Source of the DNA: Streptomyces poonensis
Lineage (GTDB): Bacteria; Actinomycetota; Actinomycetes; Streptomycetales; Streptomycetaceae
DNA: 64,000 nucleotides
Assembly: GCF_014650915.1 (NCBI RefSeq)
Contig: NZ_BMVW01000006.1
Coordinates: 323,401-387,400 of the forward strand
Direction of reading: 5' to 3'
The notes beneath the pieces were generated by a model. That model was given only the letters and a program-made list of their open reading frames with translations. It did no database searches and had not been told where the DNA came from. The position numbers and the translations under genes are program-made. Shown piece by piece: positions 43,499 to 52,311 of this stretch. Numbering within the stretch: position 1 is the first letter of the stretch; each line of letters starts with the position of its first letter.

Positions 43499-44623
43499 CT
43501 ACACGTACCGCTCGAGGATCGACGACTCCGCCAGCCGCGACAGCCCCTCGCGTACGCTCCGGGCGCGAGCCTCACCGACGCCGTCCACGGTCTGGAGGTC
43601 GTCGACGCTCGCCGCGAGCAGCTTCTGCAGGCCGCCGAAGTGCTCCACCAGCCGGTCGATGATCGCGCCCGGCAGCCGCGGCACCTTCGCCAGCAGCCGG
43701 AAGCCGCGCGGGGACACCGCGGAGTCGAGCGCCTCGGGCGAGCCGGTGTAGCCCAGCGCCCGGGCCACCGTGGACAGTTCGAGCAGCTCGGCCTGGGGGA
43801 GCGCGTCCAGTTCGGCGAGCGCCTCGTCGACGGTGCGGGAACGCTTGGCCGTCGGCTCGGGCACGTAGTCGCGGACGACCAGCTCGCGCTCCGGCTCCAC
43901 CCCGGCGATCAGCTCGTCGAGCTGGAGGGCGAGCAGCCGGCCGTCCGTGCCCAGCTCCACCACGTACTCGGCGATCTCGGTCGCGATCCGCCGCACCATC
44001 TCCAGGCGCTGCGCCACCGCCGACACGTCGCGGACGGTCACCAGGTCCTCGATCTCCAGCGCGGAGAGCGTGCCCGCCACCTCGTCGAGGCGGAGCTTGT
44101 ACCGCTCCAGGGTGGCAAGGGCCTGGTTGGCGCGGGAGAGGATCGCCGCCGAGTCCTCCAGCACGCGGCGCTGGCCGCCGACGTACAGCGCGATCAGGCG
44201 CATGGACTGGGAGACGGAGACGACCGGGAAGCGCACCTGTTTGCTGACGCGGTCCGCCGTGCGGTGCCGGGTGCCGGTCTCCTCGGTGGGGATCGTCGGG
44301 TCGGGCACGAGCTGCACACCGGCCCGCAGGATCTTGGACCCGTCGGTGGACAGGACGATGCCGCCGTCGAGCTTGCACAGCTCACGCAGCCGGGTCGCGG
44401 TGAACTCCACGTCCAGTACGAACCCGCCCGTGCACAGGGACTCGACCGTCTTGTCGGAGCCGAGCACGATGAGCCCGCCGGTGTTGCCGCGGAGCACCCG
44501 CTCCAGGCCGTCGCGCAGCGCCGTACCCGGTGCCACGGCGCTCAGAGAGGCGCGCATCAGGCCATCGGCACCGGCACTCCCACCGGACTTTCCGGGAGCT
44601 GCTGCCCGGTCGTTGGCTGCCAC
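43499..44623 (-). CDS. disA: DNA integrity scanning protein, diadenylate cyclase DisA
   Basis: DisA makes the second messenger c-di-AMP from two ATP while scanning DNA. The 374-residue protein has the DAC domain with GGLIVLG, the DGA-type LDGGIVLSTDGSKI and GTRHRTADRVSKQ, a helical spine, and a C-terminal helix-hairpin-helix DLQTVDGVGEARARSVREGL. GTG at 44623 with GGAGGAG just upstream. It is the likely c-di-AMP source of this organism. It lies directly downstream of radA on the same strand, as in many Gram-positives where RadA modulates DisA. Confidence 0.97.
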   Translation of the reverse strand: MAANDRAAAPGKSGGSAGADGLMRASLSAVAPGTALRDGLERVLRGNTGGLIVLGSDKTVESLCTGGFVLDVEFTATRLRELCKLDGGIVLSTDGSKILRAGVQLVPDPTIPTEETGTRHRTADRVSKQVRFPVVSVSQSMRLIALYVGGQRRVLEDSAAILSRANQALATLERYKLRLDEVAGTLSALEIEDLVTVRDVSAVAQRLEMVRRIATEIAEYVVELGTDGRLLALQLDELIAGVEPERELVVRDYVPEPTAKRSRTVDEALAELDALPQAELLELSTVARALGYTGSPEALDSAVSPRGFRLLAKVPRLPGAIIDRLVEHFGGLQKLLAASVDDLQTVDGVGEARARSVREGLSRLAESSILERYV

Positions 44624-44705
44624 TGCACTCCTCCGGTCGCAGGTTCTGGGGCGCTCCCGCTTTCGCACACTCGGTTCGTACGGACGGGCGAGACCTGGGC
44701 AAAGT

Positions 44706-46115
44706 CTACCGGCGGTCCTCCGCCTCCCGTGGGGCCTCTCGGCGACGCGAACGCGGCAGGACCCTCAGCGCGTCGCCCATGTCGGCCACTTCCAGCACCT
44801 TCATCCCCGGCGGGATCTTCCCGGGATCGGACGGGACCAGGGCGTGCGTGAAGCCCAGGCGGTGTGCCTCGGCGAGCCTGCGCTGCACGCCCGTGACCCG
44901 GCGGACCTCGCCGGCGAGCCCCACCTCGCCGATCGCCACCAGGTTCTTGGGCAGGGGGGTGTCGCTCGCGGCCGACGCCAGCGCGAGGGCGACCGCGAGG
45001 TCCGCGGCGGGCTCCGACAGCCGTACGCCGCCGACGGTCGCCGAGTAGATGTCCCGCTTGCCGAGTGCCGTGATCCGCCCGCGCTGCTCCAGCACCGCCA
45101 GCATCATCGAGACGCGGGAGGTCTCCAGGCCCGAGGTGGTACGGCGCGGGGAGGGGATCTGGGAGTCGACGGTGAGCGCCTGCACCTCGGCCACCAGCGG
45201 GCGGCGGCCCTCCAGGGTGACCGTCAGACAGGTGCCCGGCACGGGCTCGTCGCGGCGGGTCAGGAACAGGCCGCTGGGGTCGGCCAGGCCCGTGATGCCC
45301 TCGTCGTGCAGCTCGAAGCAGCCGACCTCGTCCGTCGCCCCGTACCGGTTCTTGACGCCCCGTACGAGCCTGAGGCGCGCGTGGCGGTCGCCCTCGAAGT
45401 GGAGGACGACGTCCACGAGGTGTTCGAGCAGGCGCGGTCCGGCGATGGCACCGTCCTTGGTGACGTGGCCCACGAGGAGGGTGGCCATGCCGCGTTCCTT
45501 GGAGGCGCGGATCAGGGCGCCGGCCACCTCGCGGACCTGGGCCATGCCGCCCGGAGCGCCGTCGATCTCCGGGGAGGCGACGGTCTGCACCGAGTCGAGG
45601 ATCAGCAGGGAGGGCTTGACCGCGTCCAAGTGGCCGAGCACGGCGGACAGGTCGGTCTCCGCGGCGAGGTACAGATGGTCGTCGATGGCGTTGATGCGGT
45701 CCGCGCGCAGGCGCACCTGGCTCGCCGACTCCTCACCGGTGACGTACAGCGTGCGGTGCTCGGAGCTCGCCGCCTTGGCCGCCACGTCCAGCAGCAGCGT
45801 GGACTTGCCGACGCCGGGCTCGCCCGCGAGGAGCACGACCGCTCCGGGGACGAGGCCGCCGCCGAGGACGCGGTCCAGCTCGGGCACGCCGGTGGAGCGC
45901 GCGGTGGCCTGGCGCCCGTCGACCTGGCCGATCGGCAGCGCGGACGAGGTGACGCGGCCCGGTGCCGTCGTCCGGACGGCGGGCGCGCCATACTCCTCGA
46001 CGGTCCCCCATGCCTGGCACTCGGGGCAGCGGCCGAGCCACTTGGCCGTCTGCCAGCCGCACTCGGTGCAGCGGTAGGACGGCCGGTCCTTGGTGGTCTT
46101 CGTACGGGCAGCCAT
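44706..46115 (-). CDS. radA: DNA repair protein RadA (Sms)
   Basis: RadA is a RecA-like branch-migration helicase. The 469-residue protein has the C4 zinc finger YRCTECGWQTAKWLGRCPEC, Walker A LLAGEPGVGKSTLLLDVA, Walker B LLILDSVQTV, the RadA motif KNRYG (usually KNRFG), and a Lon-protease-like C-terminal domain (LAVALALASAASDTPLPKN, GEVGLAGEVRRV). ATG at 46115, 7 nt after TACGGT, so possibly leaderless. Transcription would continue into disA 82 bp on. Cytoplasmic. Confidence 0.96.
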   Translation of the reverse strand: MAARTKTTKDRPSYRCTECGWQTAKWLGRCPECQAWGTVEEYGAPAVRTTAPGRVTSSALPIGQVDGRQATARSTGVPELDRVLGGGLVPGAVVLLAGEPGVGKSTLLLDVAAKAASSEHRTLYVTGEESASQVRLRADRINAIDDHLYLAAETDLSAVLGHLDAVKPSLLILDSVQTVASPEIDGAPGGMAQVREVAGALIRASKERGMATLLVGHVTKDGAIAGPRLLEHLVDVVLHFEGDRHARLRLVRGVKNRYGATDEVGCFELHDEGITGLADPSGLFLTRRDEPVPGTCLTVTLEGRRPLVAEVQALTVDSQIPSPRRTTSGLETSRVSMMLAVLEQRGRITALGKRDIYSATVGGVRLSEPAADLAVALALASAASDTPLPKNLVAIGEVGLAGEVRRVTGVQRRLAEAHRLGFTHALVPSDPGKIPPGMKVLEVADMGDALRVLPRSRRREAPREAEDRR

Positions 46116-46359
46116 GCACGAAACCGTATCCGGCCCCACTGACAGCTGGCCTCCGCCCCGATGGCTTCGGCCTACGCGGTACACGGCGGCCGTCCGTGGA
46201 CGATTCCTGTCTGTTCCCGTCCGAACTGGACATCATTCCTTCGTACCGGCCACGGAACCCCAGCTTCCTGTCCTCTTATGAGGGATCGTTTCACCCGTAT
46301 GGATTAAAAGTGGGCAACGGGGAGGAAGGGGTCGTCGTGCGCCGCCTACGGTCGCACGG

Positions 46360-48153
46360 GTGATGACCACCAGCCCGGAGACCTCGCCCCGCACCACCGG
46401 CGCACAACAGGCGCACCGGAAGACACACGACCGGGAGGCGCAGGACCGGGCGGCCGCGCAACCGTCGGCGCGACGCCCGGCGGCGCAGCGCCCGCCCACG
46501 CGCTACGACCCCTACCTCGACGGTCTGTTCACCTACTGCCTGTCCGTGCTGTGCGATCACGACACGGCGATCGCGGCGCTGGCCGGCGCGCTCCGTCTCG
46601 CCGAGCGCCGCCGCGGTCCCGTCGCCCCGGACGACCGCCGCCCCCGGCTGTACGCGCTGGCCCGCTGGGCGTGTCTGCGTGAACTGGCCGGCACGGCCCC
46701 GAAGAGACTGAAACGCCGGGGCGCGCCCGCCTCCGGCCGTCCCGGAACCGGCGAACGGCGCGCCCCCGACCCCACGCCCGCCGTCCCCCCGGAGACCCAG
46801 GCGCGGCGGCGGCGCGAGCTCGCCCGGCTGGCCTGGCCGGAGGCCGCCGGTACGACACCCGGACAGCGCGAGGCGCTCGAACTCGCCGTGCGCCACCAGC
46901 TCACCGCCCACGAGATCGCCGCCGTCCTCCGCACGACGCCCGCCTCCGCGCGCGAGCTGCTGGCCTCCGCCGCCTGCGAGGTGGAACGCACCCGCGCGGC
47001 CCTCGCCGTCGTGGAGAGCGGCACCTGCCCCGGTGTCTCCCGGCTCACCCACGACCACCGGCTCATCCTCAGCACCACCCTGCGCCGCGAACTGGTCCGT
47101 CACGTCGACGACTGCCCCCGCTGCCGCCGTACCGCCGAACACGTCACCCCGGGACGGTGGCCCGGCACCAGCGTCACGCCTGCCGCGCTGCCTCTCGTCG
47201 ATGCCCCGCGCGCGGCCCTGCGCACGGCGATGGATCAGCTCACGCGCGCGCGGTGCGGCTCTCCGCGTCTCGACCGGCGCGGTTTCCCCATGGACTTCAA
47301 TGACCGTGCCGCCCGCCGTGGCCGGCTGCGCACGCGTGCCGTCACGACGACCGTCGTCGCCACCGTCGTCGCGGCGCCCGTCCTCGCCGCCTGGGCCGCC
47401 TTCCGGGACGCCCCCTCCGTCGGCGACGGCGCCGACGGCCGCGCGGTCACCGTGCGCGAGGCACACGACGCGGACGGAGCGGACGGAGCCGGCGACGGTG
47501 CGGGCGGTACGGGTGGCACGGCCGGCCACGAGCACGCCGACAGCGCCGGCACCGGGCCCGGCCGCACCGGGAAGGACGCGGACGCCTCCGGCGTCGTCTC
47601 CACGGTCCCCGGCCCGGGCGCCGGAGAACTCGCCGTGGAAGCGGCCGGCGACGGCGACACCACGCTCATCACCCTGACGGCGTCGGGGCACGCACCGGTC
47701 GCCTGGTCCGCGCGGACCGACGCCCACTGGCTCTACTTCAGCCGCTCCTCGGGAACCCTCGCGCCCGGCGCATCGGTGACGATCAAGGTGCACGTCGACC
47801 GGCTGCGGGAGCCCGCGGGCCACTGGAGGGCCCAGGTGTCGGTCGCGCCCGCGGGAGCCGTCGTCTCCATCGAGGGCTACGGACCCACCGCCGGGCCGAG
47901 CGACCCACGGCCGGACGACGCGCGGCCGAGCGACCCACGACCGGCCTCTCCCGGCCCGCGCCCCGGCTCGACGGCACCGGGCACCCCGCCGTCCACGCCC
48001 GCCCCCGAACCCGCGCCCGGCGCCCCGGGCTCCTCCGCCCCGGCACCGACGCCCTCGTCCCCGGCCACCGCGACAACCACGGGCCCCGGCGGACCGGGGC
48101 CGCAGACGGGCGGCAACGACAGTCCCGACGGCTCGGAGCGGGCGGACGGCTAG
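46360..48153 (+). CDS. fusion: ECF-sigma-like region, ZAS-type zinc motif, membrane helix, BACON domain
   Basis: A 597-residue protein joining parts usually found separately. Residues 48-110 resemble sigma region 2 (YDPYLDGLFTYCLSVLCDHDTAIAALAGAL); 150-215 resemble sigma region 4 (TPGQREALELAVRHQLTAHEIAAVLRTTPASARELLASAA). Then RRELVRHVDDCPRCRRTAEHV contains H248-x3-C252-x2-C255, the zinc motif of anti-sigma factors. A membrane helix lies at about 327-348 (VTTTVVATVVAAPVLAAWAAF). An outside BACON domain follows (WSARTDAHWLYFSRSSGTLAPGASVTIKVHV, region near 425-495), then a Pro-rich tail. The GTG start at 46360 sits 7 nt after TACGGT. The sigma part looks degenerate. Confidence 0.8.
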   Translation: MMTTSPETSPRTTGAQQAHRKTHDREAQDRAAAQPSARRPAAQRPPTRYDPYLDGLFTYCLSVLCDHDTAIAALAGALRLAERRRGPVAPDDRRPRLYALARWACLRELAGTAPKRLKRRGAPASGRPGTGERRAPDPTPAVPPETQARRRRELARLAWPEAAGTTPGQREALELAVRHQLTAHEIAAVLRTTPASARELLASAACEVERTRAALAVVESGTCPGVSRLTHDHRLILSTTLRRELVRHVDDCPRCRRTAEHVTPGRWPGTSVTPAALPLVDAPRAALRTAMDQLTRARCGSPRLDRRGFPMDFNDRAARRGRLRTRAVTTTVVATVVAAPVLAAWAAFRDAPSVGDGADGRAVTVREAHDADGADGAGDGAGGTGGTAGHEHADSAGTGPGRTGKDADASGVVSTVPGPGAGELAVEAAGDGDTTLITLTASGHAPVAWSARTDAHWLYFSRSSGTLAPGASVTIKVHVDRLREPAGHWRAQVSVAPAGAVVSIEGYGPTAGPSDPRPDDARPSDPRPASPGPRPGSTAPGTPPSTPAPEPAPGAPGSSAPAPTPSSPATATTTGPGGPGPQTGGNDSPDGSERADG

Positions 48154-48222
48154 GGCGGACGGTCAGGGCTGAGGACCAGGCCCGATCAGGCCCGATCAGC
48201 GTGCCGGATCGGTCGGTTCTGA

Positions 48223-48276
48223 TGATCCCGCTGATCCCGCTGATCCCGCTGATCCCGCTGATCCCGCTGATCCCGC
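48223..48276. repeat. 9-bp tandem repeat, six copies
   Basis: Six exact copies of TGATCCCGC at 48223-48276, between the convergent BACON fusion and Cys-rich genes, followed by degenerate GGTTACGCC/GGTTCCGCT units. Confidence 0.95.
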
Positions 48277-48297
48277 CGGTTACGCCGGTTCCGCTGG

Positions 48298-49230
48298 TTA
48301 CACCGGGTTCGTCGGGTCCGCCGGATGCGGTGCCAGCAGCGGCAGCTGCGACGCCAGGCGCTCCTCGCACAGTTCGACCAGCCGGTCGTACCCGGCCTTG
48401 CCCATCAGCTCGATCAGCTCCGGCCGGTAGGAGACGTACACCGGCTCGCCCGCGCCGTGCGCCGAGGTCGCCGACGTGCACCACCAGTGCAGGTCGTGGC
48501 CGCCCGGACCCCAGCCCCGCCGGTCGTACTCACCGATGGAGACCTGGAGCACGCGTGTGTCGTCGGGGCGGTCGATCCACTCGTACGTGCGCCGGACCGG
48601 CAGCTGCCAGCAGACGTCCGGCTTGGTCTCCAGGGGCTCGCGGCCCTCCCGCAGCGCCAGGATGTGCAGCGAACAGCCTGCGCCACCGGCGAAACCGGGC
48701 CGGTTCTGGAAGATGCACGACCCCTTGTACGGGCGGGTCTGGCGCTCGCCGTCCTCGTCCTCCGAGACCCAGCCGGACCGGGTGCCCACGTCGTGGAACT
48801 GCCAGATCTCCGGAGTGAGCCGCGCCACATGTCCGGCGACCCGCTTCTCGTCGTCCTCGTCCGAGAAATGGGCACCCAGAGTGCAGCAGCCGTCGTCCGC
48901 GCGGCCGGCCTGGATGCCCTGGCAGCCGCTGCCGAAGACACAGTTCCAGCGGGAGGTCAGCCATGTCAGATCGCAGCGGAAGACCTGCTCGTCGTCCGCC
49001 GGATCAGGGAACTCCACCCACGCGCGCGCGAAGTCGAGCCCCTTCTCATCGGGCTCCGGAGAACGTTTCGCCGGCTTCGCGCGCCCCGTCGCCTCCGCTC
49101 CAGCCTCCGCACCAGACCCCGTCCGCGTCCCCGCCTGCGCCTGCGAAGAACGCACGGCGTATTTGGCGTCCTTCGTCGCCTTCGCGGACTTCGCCGCCTT
49201 TTCGTCCTTCGCCTTTTTCGTCTTTGGCAC
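48298..49230 (-). CDS. conserved Cys-rich hypothetical protein
   Basis: A 310-residue protein of unknown function. The first ~80 residues are Lys/Ala-rich (PKTKKAKDEKAAKSAKATK). The conserved part has many Cys in short motifs: TSRWNCVFGSGCQGIQ, DGCCTLGAHF, GSCIFQNRPGFAGGAGCSLHILAL, DVCWQLPVRR, HWWCTSA. Spacing suggests a metal or Fe-S site, reminiscent of YkgJ/DUF3109 proteins, though I cannot confirm the family. GTG at 49230 follows TACCCT by 6 nt, so it is likely leaderless; it diverges from the ppx gene with 71 bp between starts. Confidence 0.8.
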   Translation of the reverse strand: MPKTKKAKDEKAAKSAKATKDAKYAVRSSQAQAGTRTGSGAEAGAEATGRAKPAKRSPEPDEKGLDFARAWVEFPDPADDEQVFRCDLTWLTSRWNCVFGSGCQGIQAGRADDGCCTLGAHFSDEDDEKRVAGHVARLTPEIWQFHDVGTRSGWVSEDEDGERQTRPYKGSCIFQNRPGFAGGAGCSLHILALREGREPLETKPDVCWQLPVRRTYEWIDRPDDTRVLQVSIGEYDRRGWGPGGHDLHWWCTSATSAHGAGEPVYVSYRPELIELMGKAGYDRLVELCEERLASQLPLLAPHPADPTNPV

Positions 49231-49301
49231 CCGTCCAGGGTAGGGCGCCCGGTACTGCTTCCGTGCCTGGTGGCGTACGTACAAGCAGTAGCGTTCCGTA
49301 C

Positions 49302-50234
49302 ATGAGACTCGGTGTCCTCGATGTGGGTTCGAACACGGTGCATCTGCTGGTGGTGGACGCACACCCGGGCGCACGCCCCCTTCCCGCGTACTCGTACAAG
49401 GTGGAGCTGCGGCTCGCCCAGCTCCTCGACGAGGACGGGGCGATAACCGAGCGGGGGGTCGAGAGGCTGGTCGGGGTCGTCCAGGAGGCCCTGCAGGCCG
49501 CCGAGGACAAGGGCGTCGAGGATCTGCTGCCGTTCGCGACGTCCGCCGTTCGGGAGGCCGGCAACGCCGACGACGTCCTCGCGCGCGTGCGGGCCGAGAC
49601 GGGCGTCGAGCTCCAGGTGCTCACCGGCGAGGAGGAGGCCCGGCTCACGTTCCTGGCCGTGCGCCGCTGGTTCGGCTGGTCGGCCGGGAAGCTGCTCGTG
49701 CTCGACATCGGCGGCGGCTCCCTGGAGATCGCGTACGGCATGGACGAGGAGCCGGACACCGCGGTGTCGCTGCCGCTGGGCGCGGGCCGGCTGACGGCGG
49801 GCTGGCTTCCGGGGGACCCGCCGGACCCGGCCGACGTGAAGGCGCTCCGCCGCCATGTACGCACCGAGATCGCCCGCACTGTGGGGGAGTTCAAGCGGTT
49901 CGGCGCCCCCGACCATGTGGTCGCCACCTCGAAGACCTTCAAACAGCTCGCCCGGCTCGCCGGTGCCGCGCGCTCCACCGAGGGCCTCTACGTCCAGCGC
50001 GAGCTCAAGCGGGAGTCCCTGGAGGGCTGGGTCCCGCGGCTCGCCGGGATGACCGTCGCCGAGCGCACCGAACTGTCCGGGGTGTCCGTGGCCCGCGCGG
50101 GCCAGCTCCTCGCGGGGGCCCTGGTCGCCGAGGGCGCCATGGACCTCTTCGGCGTGGAAGCCCTGGAGATCTGCCCCTGGGCCCTGCGCGAGGGCGTGAT
50201 CCTGCGCAGCCTGGACCACATGCCGGTGATGTGA
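49302..50234 (+). CDS. Ppx/GppA-family exopolyphosphatase
   Basis: A 310-residue ASKHA-fold phosphatase: RLGVLDVGSNTVHLLVVDA, FATSAVREAGNADDVL, LTGEEEARLTFLAVRRW, LLVLDIGGGSLEIAYG and the C-terminal ARAGQLLAGALVAEGAMDLFG. It degrades polyphosphate or the guanosine pentaphosphate alarmone; the short actinobacterial form lacks the extra C-terminal domains of enteric Ppx. ATG at 49302 is about 8 nt after TAGCGT (49289-49294), a leaderless pattern. It diverges from the Cys-rich gene. Confidence 0.93.
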   Translation: MRLGVLDVGSNTVHLLVVDAHPGARPLPAYSYKVELRLAQLLDEDGAITERGVERLVGVVQEALQAAEDKGVEDLLPFATSAVREAGNADDVLARVRAETGVELQVLTGEEEARLTFLAVRRWFGWSAGKLLVLDIGGGSLEIAYGMDEEPDTAVSLPLGAGRLTAGWLPGDPPDPADVKALRRHVRTEIARTVGEFKRFGAPDHVVATSKTFKQLARLAGAARSTEGLYVQRELKRESLEGWVPRLAGMTVAERTELSGVSVARAGQLLAGALVAEGAMDLFGVEALEICPWALREGVILRSLDHMPVM

Positions 50235-50606
50235 GCGGTGCCGGTGATGTGAGGGATGCCGGTGATGTGAGCGCCAGGGGCTCGGCGCGGGGCGGGTGGG
50301 CTCGGGGCGGGGTGGGGCGGGGTACGGCGGGGGTGTGCGGCGGCACGGCGGCACGTCCCGCCCCCGGGGCATCTCCCGCCGACGGCGTGATGCCCCGGGC
50401 GGCGGGGGCACGCACCATGCGCCGACGGCGTGCCTCCGGCCCTCTACCACCTGCTGTCGGCGTGACATCCACCACCCGGGAACGGCGGGCCGCAGCCGCT
50501 CCCGCGTCCGTATGCCCGGGTCAGCCGACGGCCGCCCCCGCACCCTCACGCCGGTGCCACAGCAACCGGCTCCCGGTGCGCAGCGCGGCCCCGTACCCTG
50601 TCCCTC
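50235..50606. other. 372-bp intergenic region with G-quadruplex motif
   Basis: No gene is supported. At 50304-50322 four runs of four G are separated by single bases (GGGGCGGGGTGGGGCGGGG), a very strong quadruplex pattern on the + strand, with more G-runs on both sides. A TACCCT at 50594-50599 is the likely -10 of the next gene. Confidence 0.8.
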
Positions 50607-51488
50607 GTGGCAGAACCAGCGGTGCGCATCCCGGACGCGAAGGTCGCGCTGTCGACGGCCTCCGTCTATCCGGAGTCGACGGCGACGGCCTTCGAGATCG
50701 CCGCGCGCCTCGGTTACGACGGGGTCGAGGTCATGGTGTGGACCGACCCGGTGAGCCAGGACATCGAGGCGCTGCGCAGACTCTCCGACTATCACCAGAT
50801 CCCCGTCCTGGCCGTCCACGCCCCCTGTCTGCTGATCACTCAGCGCGTGTGGTCCACGGACCCCTGGGTCAAGCTCCAGCGCGCCCGGGCCGCCGCCGAG
50901 AAGCTCGGCGCGAGCACCGTCGTCGTCCATCCCCCCTTCCGCTGGCAGCGCCAGTACGCGCGTGACTTCGTCACGGGAATCTGGCGGATGGCGGACGAGA
51001 CCGATGTGCGATTCGCCGTCGAGAACATGTACCCCTGGCGCTACCGCGACCGCGAGATGCTCGCGTACGCGCCCGACTGGGATGTCACGAAGGACGACTA
51101 CCGTCACTTCACGATCGATCTCAGCCACACCGCGACCGCCCGTACGGACGCCATACAGATGGTGGACCGCATGGGCGACCGCCTCGGCCACCTCCACCTC
51201 GCCGACGGCAACGGCTCCAACAAGGACGAGCACCTGGTCCCGGGCCGCGGCACCCAGCCCTGCGCGGAGGTGTTGGAGCGCCTCGCCCTGAGCGGCTTCG
51301 ACGGCCATGTCGTCATCGAGGTCAACACCCGTCGCGCGATGTCCAGTGCCGAACGCGAGGCCGACCTCGCGGAGGCCCTGGCTTTCACCCGGCTGCACCT
51401 CGCGTCCTCCGCCGCCTCCGCCGCCTCCGCGGCCTCGGCGTCTTCCGCCTCCTCCGCATCCTCCGCGGCGAAGGCGCCCCGGACGTGA
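50607..51488 (+). CDS. TIM-barrel sugar-phosphate isomerase/epimerase family protein
   Basis: A 293-residue xylose-isomerase-like (AP_endonuc_2) barrel: FEIAARLGYDGVEVMVW, IPVLAVHAPCLL, STVVVHPPFRW, VRFAVENMYPW, HFTIDLSHTATA, LGHLHLADGNGSNKDEHLVPGRG (region) and GHVVIEVNT. His, Glu and Asp residues at the strand ends fit a metal site. The C-terminal ~28 residues are an Ala/Ser tail (SSAASAASAASASSASS). GTG at 50607, 7 nt after TACCCT. Its stop overlaps the TetR gene by 4 bp, so the two are cotranscribed. Substrate unknown. Confidence 0.85.
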   Translation: MAEPAVRIPDAKVALSTASVYPESTATAFEIAARLGYDGVEVMVWTDPVSQDIEALRRLSDYHQIPVLAVHAPCLLITQRVWSTDPWVKLQRARAAAEKLGASTVVVHPPFRWQRQYARDFVTGIWRMADETDVRFAVENMYPWRYRDREMLAYAPDWDVTKDDYRHFTIDLSHTATARTDAIQMVDRMGDRLGHLHLADGNGSNKDEHLVPGRGTQPCAEVLERLALSGFDGHVVIEVNTRRAMSSAEREADLAEALAFTRLHLASSAASAASAASASSASSASSAAKAPRT

Positions 51489-52099
51489 CCGAGGCCACTC
51501 CCCGGCGCAGGGGACGGCCGCCCCGTGCACAGTCGGCCGACCTCCCGGCCGCCCGCGACCGCATCCTCGACGCCGCCCGCGAGGTGTTCTCCGAGCGCGG
51601 CTACGACAAGACGTCCGTACGCGGCATCGCCAAGGCCGCCGGTGTCGACCCGGCGCTCGTGCACCACTACTTCGGCAGCAAGGAACAGGTCTTCGAAGCG
51701 GCCGTCTCGGTCACCTTCGCACCCGCCATGGACGCCCCGAAGGCGATCGAGGAGGGTCCCCTGGACGGTGTCGGCGAACGCCTGACCCGCTTCGTCCTCG
51801 GCGTCTGGGAGGACCCGGTGACCCGTACGCCGCTGCTCGCGGTCGTCCGGTCCGCCGTGAACAACGAGACCGCGGCCGCCGTCTTCCGCCGCATCATCGC
51901 CACGCACGTGCTGCGCCGCATCGTCGCCCGGCTGGCGGTCCCGGACGCCGAACTACGCGCGGAACTCGCCGCCGCCCAGCTCGTGGGCATGGTCATGCTG
52001 CGGCATGTCATCAAGGTTGAGCCGCTGGCGTCGGCGGACCCGGAGAAGATCATCGCGCGGGTGGCGCCGGTGGTGCAGGGACATCTGACGAGTCCGTGA
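51485..52099 (+). CDS. TetR-family regulator coupled to the isomerase gene
   Basis: A 204-residue regulator with an N-terminal HTH (AARDRILDAAREVFSERGYDKTSVRGIAKAAGVDPALVHHYFGSKEQVFEAA, region near 22-75) and an all-helical ligand domain of the TetR_C type. The GTG at 51485 overlaps the isomerase stop by 4 bp. It is unusual for a TetR gene to be downstream in an operon; it may control the pair itself or distant genes. Four copies of a 9-bp GGTCACGCR repeat lie just after its stop. Confidence 0.88.
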   Translation: MTEATPRRRGRPPRAQSADLPAARDRILDAAREVFSERGYDKTSVRGIAKAAGVDPALVHHYFGSKEQVFEAAVSVTFAPAMDAPKAIEEGPLDGVGERLTRFVLGVWEDPVTRTPLLAVVRSAVNNETAAAVFRRIIATHVLRRIVARLAVPDAELRAELAAAQLVGMVMLRHVIKVEPLASADPEKIIARVAPVVQGHLTSP

Positions 52100-52107
52100 G
52101 CGGGGCC

Positions 52108-52143
52108 GGTCACGCAGGTCACGCGGGTCACACAGGTCACGCG
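52108..52143. repeat. 9-bp tandem repeat, four copies
   Basis: GGTCACGCA, GGTCACGCG, GGTCACACA, GGTCACGCG in tandem at 52108-52143, between the TetR and ilvD genes. Confidence 0.85.
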
Positions 52144-52311
52144 GGGTCAAGCCGCTGCCTGCGCTGTCCGGCCGGAACACCGCCCCCGCTCCACCGAGAC
52201 GTACATCCCGCATACCGGACCATCTGTCCGCCCACTGGATGACCGGCGTACGCTCGAAGCAGTCCGATCGACCGGCCGCAGAGCCGGTCCGCCCCGAAGG
52301 AGCGAGCGACG

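Noticed and set aside
48201..48280. Repeat peptide LIPLIPLIPLIP
   Set aside because: It is a translation of the 9-bp intergenic repeat in one frame, lacks a ribosome site, and runs into the 3' end of the opposing gene.
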